DNA of 61,285 bases from the NCBI RefSeq assembly GCF_002291145.1, contig NZ_NTGE01000158.1:1-61285 (forward strand). The letters are read 5' to 3'. This DNA is from Streptomyces sp. SA15. Lineage in GTDB: Bacteria; Actinomycetota; Actinomycetes; Streptomycetales; Streptomycetaceae. Under the pieces are notes generated by a model, which ran no database searches, was not told the origin of the DNA, and worked only from the letters and a program-made list of their open reading frames with translations. Below, one piece after another: positions 24,944-33,629 of the stretch. How positions within the stretch are numbered: position 1 is the first letter of the stretch; each line of letters begins with the position of its first letter. The position numbers and the translations under genes were made by a program.

Positions 24944-26383
24944 ATGCCGATCCTCGACAAACCCCGAGAGCCCCGTACAGTCATGCTGCCCCCGCGGGCC
25001 GCCCGGCACGGTGGCCGGACCGACGTCCTCGTGGTCGGCGGCGGGCCCGCCGGATGCGCCGCGGCGGTGGCCGCGGCCGACGCCGGGGCCGATGTCGTCC
25101 TCGTCGAGCGGTACGGCTTCCTCGGCGGCAACGCCACCGTCGCCCTGGTGATGCCGCTGATGTCGTTCCACAACGAGCACCGGCAGGCCGCGTTCACCGA
25201 GTCCGGCGAGGACACCCGGCTGCTGCCCACCGACCACGGCGAGGGCGAGCCGGTCGTCGCCGGCGTGCTGTGGCGGCTGCTGGACCGGCTCGCGGAACGC
25301 GGCGGCTGTGTCCCGCCCTCCCTGGAGACCGGCTACACGGTGCCGTTCGACCCGGAGATCTTCAAGCTGGTCCTGCTCGACCTGCTGGACGAGGCGGGGG
25401 TCCGGATGCTGTGCCACGCCTTCGCTTCGGGCGCGCTGCCGCTCGACGACGGCTGGCGGGTGGTGTTCGAGACCAAGTCCGGTCCGGTGGTGATCGACGC
25501 CGACGTGGTGGTGGACGGCACGGGGGACGGCGATGTCGCCGCCGCGTGCGGGGCGCCGTACGAGATCGGCCGGCCGGAGGACGGGCTGGTGCAGCCGATG
25601 ACGCTGATGTTCCGCGTCGCGGACTTCGCCCAGCCGCGGTTCGCCGAGTACGTGCGGGCGCATCCCGACCAGTGGCGCGGCGTGCACGGCCTGTGGGATC
25701 TCGTACGGCAGGCCACGGCGGACGGCGAGCTGAAGCTGCCGCGCGAGGACGTGCTGTTCTTCGGCACCCCGCACCCGCGCGAGCTCAGCGTGAACAGCAC
25801 GCGGGTGACCAGGGCGCTCGGCACGGACGTCTGGGACCTCACCCGCGCCGAGTACACGGCCCGCCGCCAGCTGGCGCAGATCGACCACTTCCTGCGCACG
25901 CACGTACCGGGCTTCGAGGAGGCGTACGTCGTGCAGAGCGGCAGCCACATCGGCGTACGCGAAACCCGTCGCGTGCTCGGCGACTACCGGCTCACCGGAC
26001 ACGACATCCTGGCCGCGAGCGCCTTCCCGGACGTGATCGCGCACGGCGCCTACCCGGTCGACATCCACAACCCGCGCGGCTCCGGCACCGTCCTCAAGCG
26101 GGTGCCCACGGGCCGCTTCTACGACATCCCGCTGCGCTGTCTGCTGCCGCGCGAGACCGACCGGCTGCTGGTGGCCGGCCGCTGCATCTCGGGTACGCAC
26201 GTGGCGCACTCCTCCTACCGGGTCATGCCCATCGCGATGGCGACCGGCCAGGCGGCAGGCGCGTGCGCGGCCCTGGCCGTACGCGTGGGACGCGCCCCGC
26301 GGGAGATACCGCACGCCCTCGTCCAGCAGGAACTGCTACGGCAGGGTGCCCGCCTGCGGGCCGATGTGCCGGCGGCGGGCTGA
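24944..26383 (+). CDS. FAD-dependent oxidoreductase
   Basis: 479 aa. It has a dinucleotide-binding motif VLVVGGGPAGCAAAVAAADA (about 28-47) followed by a ribose-binding ER pair, then YGFLGGNAT. A second FAD contact region is VVVDGTGDGDVAAACGAP, and the C-terminus has LLVAGRCISGTHVAHSSYR. These are hallmarks of the FAD_oxidored family. Substrate is unknown. It lies 74 bp after the pyruvyl transferase in the same direction and may share its transcript. Confidence 0.87.
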   Translation: MPILDKPREPRTVMLPPRAARHGGRTDVLVVGGGPAGCAAAVAAADAGADVVLVERYGFLGGNATVALVMPLMSFHNEHRQAAFTESGEDTRLLPTDHGEGEPVVAGVLWRLLDRLAERGGCVPPSLETGYTVPFDPEIFKLVLLDLLDEAGVRMLCHAFASGALPLDDGWRVVFETKSGPVVIDADVVVDGTGDGDVAAACGAPYEIGRPEDGLVQPMTLMFRVADFAQPRFAEYVRAHPDQWRGVHGLWDLVRQATADGELKLPREDVLFFGTPHPRELSVNSTRVTRALGTDVWDLTRAEYTARRQLAQIDHFLRTHVPGFEEAYVVQSGSHIGVRETRRVLGDYRLTGHDILAASAFPDVIAHGAYPVDIHNPRGSGTVLKRVPTGRFYDIPLRCLLPRETDRLLVAGRCISGTHVAHSSYRVMPIAMATGQAAGACAALAVRVGRAPREIPHALVQQELLRQGARLRADVPAAG

Positions 26384-26461
26384 CGTCCGTCAGGGAAGCC
26401 GTAGCCGAACGGCGGCCTCGGATCTCTCCGAATCGGCCTCTGACCTGCGTGTTTCACAAGC

Positions 26462-26530
26462 CGGGACGGCAGGATCCGAACCTGCGACGGGTCGGCCCAC
26501 CGGTTGCCGCTCCGAACCCGTCACTGTGCC
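26462..26530 (-). pseudogene. decayed tRNA remnant (3' half, tRNA-Pro-like)
   Basis: On the minus strand a T-arm GCAGG-TTCGGAT-CCTGC followed by the acceptor 3' strand CGTCCCG is recognisable. It matches 24 of 27 bases with the 3' end of the intact tRNA-Pro at 38551-38624 in the same orientation. Upstream a weak anticodon-stem-like CGGC...GCCG can be drawn, but no 5' acceptor strand is present and T-loop A58 is G. It is not a functional tRNA. It may be a former attachment site or a relic of another tRNA-Pro. Confidence 0.55.
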
Positions 26531-27387
26531 TCCGCGCTGTTCGAGAAACTTTCCATCGGCGGTGCTGAACGCGGCCGTGCCGTTCGCAGGCGGGTGCAAA
26601 CGCGGTCGACGAGCAGGACGCCGAGCGTCGCGGCCACCGAGACCAGGCCGCCCAGGTACAGGGGGCTCCGGGCCCCCAAGTGTGCGGTGAGCCAGCCGAT
26701 CAGGAGGGCGCCCAGGGGCGTGGACCCCTGCAGGATCAGGGTGTACACGGCGAGCACCCGGCCCCGGTACCGCGGGTCACTACCCAGCTGGATCCGGTGG
26801 TTGGCGGCCTGTGCGAAGTAGATCGACGCGAACCCCGTCCCCGCTGGCAGAGCGGTCGCGGCCGCGTAGGTCGGAGCCCAGCCCGCCGCCGTCTCGAGCG
26901 CACCGAACGCGAGCGCGGCCCCGGTCACCGTACGACCGGACGGGCGCCCCCGGCGGGCCGTGTCGGCCAGGGCGGCGAGGAGGGAGCCGGCCGCGAACGC
27001 GGTGGTGAGCAGACCGAACGACGTGGCGTCCGCATGGAAGACCGTCTTGGCCAGCAGCGGCAGCGTGAGCTGGAAGTTCAGGCCGAACAGGCCGATGAAC
27101 ACCATCGCCAAGGGCACGACGAGGTCCGGGCGTGATGCGAGGTGGCGCAGCCCGTCCGTGACCCGGGCCCGGCCGTCCCGCGTGACGCGCCGTAGTTCGG
27201 AGGGGCGCATCATCCGCAGGCCGACCACGACGGCCAGATAGCTCCCGGCGTTCAGCGCCATGACGGCACCAGTGCCGAAGCCTGCGATGAGCAGACCGGC
27301 GAAGGCCGGGCCGAGGACGCGGGCGACGTTGAAGCAGGCGGCGCTCATTGCTGACGCGTTGGGCAGCAGGTCGGCGCCGACCAGCTC
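26521..27387 (-). pseudogene. 5'-truncated MFS transporter (EntS/DUF894-type)
   Basis: The readable frame covers the C-terminal half to two-thirds of a major facilitator, about six hydrophobic helices with RRGRPSG-type cytoplasmic loops. Homology-like sequence extends upstream of the first ATG (27348) as ELVGADLLPNASA, the usual start of helix 5 in this family, and then stops. The frame closes at a TAA at 27475-27477. The N-terminal ~150 residues are missing, so the product could not transport. Full-length members have about 410-430 residues. Confidence 0.8.
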
Positions 27388-27456
27388 GCACGAGCGCTTC
27401 AGGACGCGAACTGGGGCCGCACGGAGCGAGATTAAGAGGTGTGGGTGGGGAACGAC

Positions 27457-28560
27457 ATGTCTTTGGCAGGGTGCTTAGCCCGTCTCGAGTGGTCGCCCGA
27501 GCGGCTGGCCCGCGAGATCAACAGAAGGTCCGGCGCCGGGACGATCAGCAGCAAGGCGCCGTACAACTGGCTCAGGGGAGCCCGACCCAGGCGGGGCATC
27601 CCCGCCGTGGTGACGAAGATACTCTCCGATCAGCTGGGGGAACCGGTCACCGCCGAGGAGCTGTGGCCCGCGCGGGAAACCCTGCCGAGTGCCCTCCCAC
27701 GTCGCAGTGGTGTCTCCCCCAGTTCCCGGAACTGCGAGGGGCAGACCCGGACCCAGTGATGGCCTCGGTGGACTGGCTGGTGGAGGACTGACGACGAGGG
27801 TGCCGGGCTGGTGGCTCAGGGGGCGCTGCACGATCGCCATTGGGTGAACAGGCTGGCCACGCAGGGTCGGCTGGGCGTGCTACGGCCTCGCCCTGAAGGC
27901 CGCGCGGGCGGCGGGCGACCGTCCGCTGGCCGCGTACGTCATCTCGTGCATGAGTTACCGCGCGACCTGGGAGGGGCAGGGGATGAAGGCGCTGCGCCTC
28001 ATCCGTGTCGCACGCCGAGGGGTGACGGAGGAGATGTGGGGCATGGGTCAGGCGCTGCTGGCGACGCGACAGGCCAGGGCGTACGCAGCCGTCGGTGACG
28101 AGACAGGCTGTCGGCGAGCGCTGGAAGAGGCCGCCGAACTCGGCCGCGCCTCCGGGGCGTTGCACGCCCCGTCCTGGGGGTACTGGCTCACTCCCGGCGT
28201 GATCGTGGCCGACGCGGGCCGGGCCCTGGTGGAGATGGGGGCGTCCACGGCGCGCGGAGTGTCACCTGGAGCGCGGGATCAGCATGCTCAGTGGCTCACA
28301 GCCGCGCAATCTGCTGCTCCACGGCGCGTCCTTGGCGGAGGCCCGGATCGCGTACGGCGAGCTCGACGGCGCAGCCGTGGCCGTGGCCGATGCGGTTGGC
28401 TGGGCGGAACGCGTGCTCTCGCAAGCGGGCGCGCGTACGGCTGTCCAGATTACGGGAGATGTTCCAGCGGTACGACAGCGCGATGGCGACAGAGGCCGCT
28501 GAGCGGATCGGCGAGGTGCTGGAGCTGGGCCGCATGCGCGCGATGTGCGCCCGGGGGTGA
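27457..28560 (+). pseudogene. frameshifted HTH + TPR regulator
   Basis: Consecutive pieces of one Streptomyces-type regulator appear in different frames. An HTH-like N-terminus (LEWSPERLAREINRRSG, KAPYNWLRGARPR) lies at 27457-27759 in frame 1. A TPR-like middle (GLALKAARAAGDRPLAAYVI, EMWGMGQALLATRQARAYAA) lies at about 27881-28230 in frame 2. The next repeat (LERGISMLSGSQPRNLLLHG) lies at about 28245-28440 in frame 3. The C-terminal helix (LREMFQRYDSAMATEAAERI) is back in frame 1, to 28560. At least three frameshifts and a deletion between 27760 and 27880 make it non-functional. Confidence 0.8.
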
Positions 28561-28691
28561 CCCTTCGGTGCGCTCGGCGGTGACGTACCCGCGGCGGACT
28601 CCGCGATACCGCCCCTGACGTACCGTCACTCGAGTCTGCTCGGAATCCGGCAGTGACCAGTGGAAATACTGGGTGCCGGTATGTCAGGGGG

Positions 28692-28703
28692 GACCGATCG
28701 GTC
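28692..28703. promoter_or_regulatory. TetR operator at the regulator promoter
   Basis: GACCGATCGGTC, a perfect palindrome just upstream of a -10-like TAGCGT (28707-28712). The ATG of the TetR gene at 28719 is 7 nt after that -10, so the mRNA is probably leaderless and autorepressed. The same palindrome occurs twice before the MFS gene. Confidence 0.7.
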
Positions 28704-28718
28704 TGGTAGCGTGGCGGT

Positions 28719-29312
28719 ATGGTTCGAACGCCAGTTTCCTCCGCGCGGGACCGCATACTGGACGCCGCAGCCGACTTGTTCGACCGGTACGGCGTGCACG
28801 CCGTCGGCATGCAGCGGATCATCGATGCGGCGGGCTGCGGGAAGAACCTGCTCTATCGCGAGTTCGACAGCAAGGACGAGCTGGTGGTGGCCTACCTCCA
28901 GCGGGCGGCCCGCAGTTGGGACATCACGCTGGAAGCCGCTCGCGCGACCGTGACGGCGCCGCAGGAGCAGCTGGTCGAACTGGTCCGCATCGTGGGGGTG
29001 AACGTGCCCGGAACCCGGGGTTGCCCTCTGCGGAACACCTACGCCGAGTTCCCCGATCGCGACCACCCGGCCCACCAGGTCGCACTGGAGCACTTCAGCG
29101 CGGTCCGCGAGCAGCTCTGCGAGCTCGCACGGCAGACCTCGGCCCCCGCCCCGGAGCGCCTCGCCGACCGCATCTTGCTGATCATCAACGGTCTCTACAT
29201 CAATGCGTCCGGGGTCAGCGGGGAAGAGAGTGCGGCGATTGCCGTCCAGCTCGCCCAGGATGTCGTCCGCAGCGAAACGGCCGCGACGGTGAGCCGCAGC
29301 GGCGCGAGCTGA
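28719..29312 (+). CDS. TetR-family repressor of the adjacent exporter
   Basis: 197 aa. The N-terminal HTH (AADLFDRYGVHAVGMQRIID...NLLYREFDSKDEL, about residues 14-58) is followed by an all-helical ligand domain containing CPLRNTYAEFPD. This resembles TetR proteins that control DHA2-type multidrug exporters. It is upstream of the MFS gene in the same direction, and both promoters carry the same ACCGATCGGT core. Likely role: ligand-released repressor of itself and the exporter. Confidence 0.9.
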   Translation: MVRTPVSSARDRILDAAADLFDRYGVHAVGMQRIIDAAGCGKNLLYREFDSKDELVVAYLQRAARSWDITLEAARATVTAPQEQLVELVRIVGVNVPGTRGCPLRNTYAEFPDRDHPAHQVALEHFSAVREQLCELARQTSAPAPERLADRILLIINGLYINASGVSGEESAAIAVQLAQDVVRSETAATVSRSGAS

Positions 29313-29438
29313 GCCCGGGGCGGTCGATGGGCGGGGCTTGCCGGGGCCTGCCCCGACGGGCCGTCACCATAGCGTGCTCGCGGTCCGATCCATTGCCGGC
29401 GGCACTGTCGCGTGTCGCTGGACGGCCAGATGCTCCGG

Positions 29439-29468
29439 TTGACATGGCTCACATGCGCCCCTCATTAT
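29439..29468 (+). promoter_or_regulatory. promoter of the MFS exporter gene
   Basis: TTGACA (29439-29444), 18 bp, CATTAT (29463-29468). It is one of the best -35/-10 pairs in the window and lies about 60 bp upstream of the coding start. Confidence 0.6.
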
Positions 29469-29483
29469 CCAGGTACAGCTATC

Positions 29484-29520
29484 GGACCGATCGGTCCGCA
29501 CTCATGGGACCGATCGGTCC
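29484..29520. promoter_or_regulatory. tandem TetR operators before the MFS gene
   Basis: GGACCGATCGGTCC occurs at 29484-29497 and again at 29507-29520, centre to centre 23 bp. Both lie downstream of the predicted -10, so bound repressor would block transcript initiation or elongation. Confidence 0.75.
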
Positions 29521-29530
29521 GCACTGGATC

Positions 29531-31039
29531 ATGACCCACCAAGACGCCGCAACGGCCAAGCCGGGAGCGCATGTGACCATAGAGACTGAAGCCACGACAG
29601 GTGCACCACCTGAAGCGGATGCACCGTATCCCCGCCGGTGGGCGGCTATGGTCGTACTGACCCTGGCCTTCATGCTCGACCTGCTGAACGTATCGATCGT
29701 GAGCGTTGCCTTACCGTCGATTCAGCGTGACCTGGACGCCACGCCCACCCAGGTGGAATGGATCGCGGCGGCCTATCTGCTGGCCTTCGCCGCCGCACTG
29801 ATCACCTTTGCCCGGGTGGGTGACCTGTGGGGGCGCAAGCGCGTCTTCCTGCTGGGAGTCGTCGCCTTCGCCGTGACCGGCGTGTGGAGCGGACTCGCGG
29901 ACACCCCCGGCATGCTGATCGCCGCGCGCGCCGCGCAGGGGCTGGCGGCCGCCGCGCTCGCACCGCAGGTGATGAGCCTCCTGTTCACCATGTTCCAGGG
30001 CCGGGAGCGGGGCACGGTCTTCGGCGTCTTCGGCCTCGTCGCCGGGACCGCGCAGGCCGGAGGTCTGCTGCTCGGGGGTGTGCTGATCGATGCGGATATC
30101 GCGGGCACGGGATGGCGCATGATCTTCCTGATCTCGGTGCCGGTCGCCGTGGTGCTGGCCGCCCTGGCGGCCTGGCTGGTGCCGGAGAGCCGGGTGGAAG
30201 GCGGCGCCCGGCCCCGCCTGGCAGCGGCCGGAGTGCTCACCCTCGGCCTGGCCGCGCTGGTGTTCCCGCTGCTGGAGGGCCGCAGCTACGGGTGGCCCGT
30301 CTGGATCTGGGTCTGCCTGGTCGCGGGCTTCGCGCTGGTGGTGGGCCTGGCGTTCGCTGAGCACCGCACTCCTGAGAAGCGGGCCGGTGCCCTGCTGCCG
30401 GTCGAGCTGTTCCAGCAGCGGACCGTCGCCGGGGCACTGGCCGTGCAGTTGCTGGCCTTCGCGGCGCTCAGCGGGTTCCTGCTGGTGATCGTGCTGTGGC
30501 TGCAGGAAGGCAAGGAGTACTCCGCGATGGGCGCCGGTATGGTCAGCATCGCGCTCCCTGCGGGTGGCCTGGTCACGGCCGGGTTCGTGGGCCGGCTCAC
30601 CGCCCGGTTCGGCCGTCTGCTGGTGCTGACGGGCTGCCTGGTGGGCGCCGTGGGCGCGCTCGGCATCCTGCTCGCCGAGCAGGGCGCGGAGGGCGACAGC
30701 ATCGGCAGCTGGTCGCTGGTGCCCGGCCTCTTCGCCCTGGGCGTGGGCACGACGTTCGTCATGCCGCCGCTCACCACGCTGTTCCTCTCCACGGTGCCCG
30801 TCGAGCACGCCGGTTCGGCCTCCGGCGTCTGGACCACCAGTCAGCAGTTCGGCGCCGCGGTGGGTGTCGCGGGCCTCGGCACGATCTACTACGGCACGGT
30901 GGAGGGCAGCGGTCACGCCACGGCCATCGCCGTCTGCACCTTCACCGTGGTGGCGATCCTGGTCATCAGCGCGGCGCTCTGCTTCACCCTCAGCCCGAAC
31001 CGGCGGCCCGCCATGCCCACCGAAACCGCCGAAACGTGA
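29531..31039 (+). CDS. DHA2-family MFS drug exporter (14-TM type)
   Basis: 502 aa with about 14 hydrophobic helices. The first half has LDLLNVSIVSVALPSIQRDL (helix 1 with motif D1) and the loop motif ARVGDLWGRKRVF (motif A); motif C-like GLVAGTAQAGGLLLGGVLI follows. It is probably a proton-driven exporter of a drug-like compound under the TetR at 28719. The ATG at 29531 sits right after the operators; an alternative in-frame ATG at 29504 is within them. Codon 61 is TTA (29711-29713), so translation may need the bldA tRNA. Confidence 0.9.
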   Translation: MTHQDAATAKPGAHVTIETEATTGAPPEADAPYPRRWAAMVVLTLAFMLDLLNVSIVSVALPSIQRDLDATPTQVEWIAAAYLLAFAAALITFARVGDLWGRKRVFLLGVVAFAVTGVWSGLADTPGMLIAARAAQGLAAAALAPQVMSLLFTMFQGRERGTVFGVFGLVAGTAQAGGLLLGGVLIDADIAGTGWRMIFLISVPVAVVLAALAAWLVPESRVEGGARPRLAAAGVLTLGLAALVFPLLEGRSYGWPVWIWVCLVAGFALVVGLAFAEHRTPEKRAGALLPVELFQQRTVAGALAVQLLAFAALSGFLLVIVLWLQEGKEYSAMGAGMVSIALPAGGLVTAGFVGRLTARFGRLLVLTGCLVGAVGALGILLAEQGAEGDSIGSWSLVPGLFALGVGTTFVMPPLTTLFLSTVPVEHAGSASGVWTTSQQFGAAVGVAGLGTIYYGTVEGSGHATAIAVCTFTVVAILVISAALCFTLSPNRRPAMPTETAET

Positions 31040-31119
31040 TCGCCGGGATCTGCCCGCACCTCTGGCAGACCTGGAAAAGCACGCTCTTCGAGCTACTCAT
31101 CCACGCAAGGAGATTCCCG

Positions 31120-31965
31120 GTGAAAACGATCATGATCACGGGGGGCACGTCCGGACTCGGACAGGCCCTCGCCCGCACGTACTTGGAGCGCGGGGACCGG
31201 GTAGTGGTCGTCAGCCGCAGCGCGGGCAAGGGGGAGGCGTACCTCAGGCAGGCCGAGAAGGACGGACACGGCGGACGTGCCTTCTTCATCGAGGCGGACC
31301 TCAGCCTCGTCAACGAGAACCAGAGGGTCGTCGAGAAGGTCAAGTCCGACTTCCCTGTCGTGGACGCGCTCGTCCTGTGCGCCCGGTTCTTCCGCTCCTA
31401 CCGCCGGGTGACCAGCGAGGGGATCGAACACCACCTCGCGCTCTTCTACCTGAGCCGTTACCTGCTGAGCCACGGTCTGGCCGAGTGCCTGGAGAAGGCC
31501 CCCGAGCCGGTCGTCGTGAACGTGGCGGGGCCGGGAAACCACATGGTCCGCATCCACTGGGACGACCTGGAGCTGGAGCGCGGCTACGACGGCTGGGACG
31601 CGATGCTCCAGGGCGGAAGGCTCAACGACCTGCTCGGCGTCCACTTCGACACCGAGCACCAAGAGCGCGGCATTCACTATGTGCTCCTCTTCCCGGGCAA
31701 CATCGCGGGCGGGTTCGTCGGCGAGTTCGACCCGGTGATGACGGTGCGCGCCGAGGAGATGCGGCGGGCCGGCGCTCCCATCCAGGGAGGCGTCCGGCTC
31801 GTCTCCGCGTTGATCGACTCCCCGCCTTCCGAGACGCTGAGCGCTTTTCAGGAGCGTCGGCCGATCAATGTGCAGGGCGGCAGCACCTTCGACTCCGATG
31901 ACGCCAAGCGGCTCCACGACATCACCCAGGACCTCATCCAGCGTGCGGGGCGAGGCGCCCCGTAG
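31120..31965 (+). CDS. SDR-family NAD(P)-dependent oxidoreductase
   Basis: 281 aa. It has the cofactor motif TGGTSGLGQALA near the N-terminus and VDALVLCARFF in place of the usual NNAG strand. The canonical Y-x3-K cannot be identified with confidence (the region reads GYDGWDAMLQGGRLNDL), so it may be an atypical or inactive SDR. GTG start with AAGGAGA 6 bp upstream. It follows the exporter by 80 bp and is a clear paralogue of the SDR at 32764 (shared ADLSLV, VLCARFFRS, LSRYLLSHGL). Confidence 0.8.
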   Translation: MKTIMITGGTSGLGQALARTYLERGDRVVVVSRSAGKGEAYLRQAEKDGHGGRAFFIEADLSLVNENQRVVEKVKSDFPVVDALVLCARFFRSYRRVTSEGIEHHLALFYLSRYLLSHGLAECLEKAPEPVVVNVAGPGNHMVRIHWDDLELERGYDGWDAMLQGGRLNDLLGVHFDTEHQERGIHYVLLFPGNIAGGFVGEFDPVMTVRAEEMRRAGAPIQGGVRLVSALIDSPPSETLSAFQERRPINVQGGSTFDSDDAKRLHDITQDLIQRAGRGAP

Positions 31966-32011
31966 AGCCCCCGCACCCGCTGCGCGCAGGCGGTTGCTGC
32001 CCACGCGCGAA

Positions 32012-32040
32012 CGCCGCCCGCCCTTTCAAGGCGGGCGGCG
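32012..32040. terminator. bidirectional terminator hairpin
   Basis: CGCCGCCCGCC, 7-nt loop CTTTCAA, GGCGGGCGGCG: an 11-bp perfect stem between the SDR (+) and the methyltransferase fragment (-). Confidence 0.8.
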
Positions 32041-32063
32041 CAGGTCCTCCGTGTTTGCCGTGC

Positions 32064-32570
32064 TCAGCGTTCCTTGCGCCCGATGACCAGCACTTCGTCG
32101 TGTGCGTCCGAAGGGTCGGGAGGGTCCGGACGGAAGCCCGCTTCGGTGAGCAGGGCACGGCATTCCTCGGCGGTGTAGCGGTGGCCGCCTGCGGTCCACA
32201 CGAGCATGTTGAGACTGGTCAGTACGGAGTGGAGCCGGGGATTCTCGTCATTGGTCATGGGGTCGTAGATGTAGACCGCACCACCGGGACGGAGTGCTTG
32301 ATAGGCGTTGCTGAGCAGATGCTTGCGGGCTTCGGTGTTCCAGTTGTGCAGGACATGGCCGAAGACCAGGGCATCGGCCTCGGGAAGCGGGTCGGTGAAG
32401 AAGTCGCCTCCGTGGAAGGAGATGGAGTCGGGGGCGCCGAGCGCCGCCATGTGCTTCGAGAAAGAGGACTCCAACGCGGGCAGGTCGAACACGCTGGCCT
32501 TCAGGCCAGGATGCCTGTCCACCAAGTGGTAGGCGAGGTTGCCGCGGGCGCCGCCGACATCGACAACCGA
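32064..32570 (-). pseudogene. O-methyltransferase fragment (C-terminal SAM-binding half)
   Basis: The frame covers the catalytic half of a plant-type/actinobacterial O-methyltransferase (Methyltransf_2). Motif I is VVDVGGARGNLAYHLVDRHP, then KASVFDLPALE, a GGDFFTDPLPEAD segment, HNWNTE with the catalytic-His region, and LRPGGAVYIYDP. The N-terminal dimerisation domain (about 150 residues) is missing. The frame enters motif I exactly at 32570, where unrelated plus-strand sequence begins. The only starts are TTG/GTG inside the domain. Probably inactive. Confidence 0.78.
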
Positions 32571-32710
32571 TGCAAGCGCTGGCCGACCGGTTCGCGCGCC
32601 TGACGCTCGGCGGTCGCCCGCGCACCCCCGATCCCGTCGAGGCCGCGGAGCAGTTCCTCGCGCTGCTCACCGGCCCCGTCGAAACGCGGTCCCGTTTCGG
32701 GACCCGCAGC
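32570..32710 (+). pseudogene. TetR C-terminal fragment
   Basis: About 45 codons reading QALADRFARLTLGG, then DPVEAAEQFLALLTGPVE. This is the last helices of an AcrR/TetR ligand domain and not the start of a gene. No HTH precedes it; instead it abuts the methyltransferase fragment on the other strand. A relic left by deletion or inversion. Confidence 0.65.
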
Positions 32711-32763
32711 CTCCTCTACCAGGATCTCCAAGCTCCGCCCCGGTGCGTGCTTCTGGGGCTCAG

Positions 32764-33591
32764 TCAGCGAGCCAACAGCTGTTCGGTGACCTTGTCGAGG
32801 CGCGTGGCGGCGTCCTCGTCGAACAGTTCCGGATCGTCCACTCCGATCCGTCGCCCCTCGACGAAGGCGCTCAGGGGTTCGGCAGGCGGAGCGTCGACGA
32901 CCTCCGCGATCGGTGTGACGGCCTGTTCCACCGGCTTGCCCATGCGCCTGATCGCCGCGACCTGAGACTCCGTCACCGGATCGTATTGGCCTGCGAAGCT
33001 GGTTGCCACCGTACCCGGATTGACCAGCACGTATCGGGTACGACCGCTGCCGTGGAGGGCCGCGTAGGCAACGCCGAGCAGATCGTTCGCCGTCCCCGCG
33101 TGCCGCTGCGCTTCGATGCCGCTGTATCCGCTCCGGAAGTGGAGGTCGTCCCAGCGGATGGCGGGCTTGTGGATCCCCGGTCCCGACACGTTGACGATGA
33201 CCGGCGCCTCGGACTCCTCCAGCATCTCGGTCAGTCCGTGGCTCAGCAGGTAGCGGCTGAGGTACTCCAGGGCGAAGGTGCCCTCGTAGCCTTCGGGCGT
33301 CACGTACCGGTCGGAACGGAAGAACCGTGCGCACAGCACCAGGGCGTCGAGGGCGGGGAAGGCCTCCTTGACCTCGTCGACAACCCGCCTGTTCTCGCTG
33401 ACCAGGCTTAAGTCCGCGGCGATGAAATGGGCACGCTCCTGGACTCCGCGCTCCCCTGCCTCCGCCAGGAAGCGCTGTCCCTTGTCCGCGCTGCGGCCGA
33501 GAACCACGACTCTGTCGCCCCGCTCGAGACGTGTGAGAGCCAGCCCCCTGCCGATCCCGTCGTTGCCGCCGGAAATCACAAACGTCTTCAT
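32764..33591 (-). CDS. SDR-family NAD(P)-dependent oxidoreductase
   Basis: 275 aa. It has the N-terminal cofactor motif SGGNDGIGRGLALTRLERGD and LDALVLCARFF, and is similar throughout to the SDR at 31120. The usual Y-x3-K is not clear here either, so both may belong to one atypical subfamily. Codon 61 is TTA (33411-33409). It is divergent from a TetR gene, with a perfect 22-bp inverted repeat between them, so it is probably that repressor's target. Confidence 0.8.
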   Translation of the reverse strand: MKTFVISGGNDGIGRGLALTRLERGDRVVVLGRSADKGQRFLAEAGERGVQERAHFIAADLSLVSENRRVVDEVKEAFPALDALVLCARFFRSDRYVTPEGYEGTFALEYLSRYLLSHGLTEMLEESEAPVIVNVSGPGIHKPAIRWDDLHFRSGYSGIEAQRHAGTANDLLGVAYAALHGSGRTRYVLVNPGTVATSFAGQYDPVTESQVAAIRRMGKPVEQAVTPIAEVVDAPPAEPLSAFVEGRRIGVDDPELFDEDAATRLDKVTEQLLAR

Positions 33592-33629
33592 CAGAAGTCT
33601 CCTTGCGCGGTGGCGCAGCAGATCGGAGT

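Noticed and set aside
26462..26540. Functional second tRNA gene
   Set aside because: No 5' acceptor strand, D-arm or conserved T33/A58; only the T-arm and 3' acceptor strand remain.
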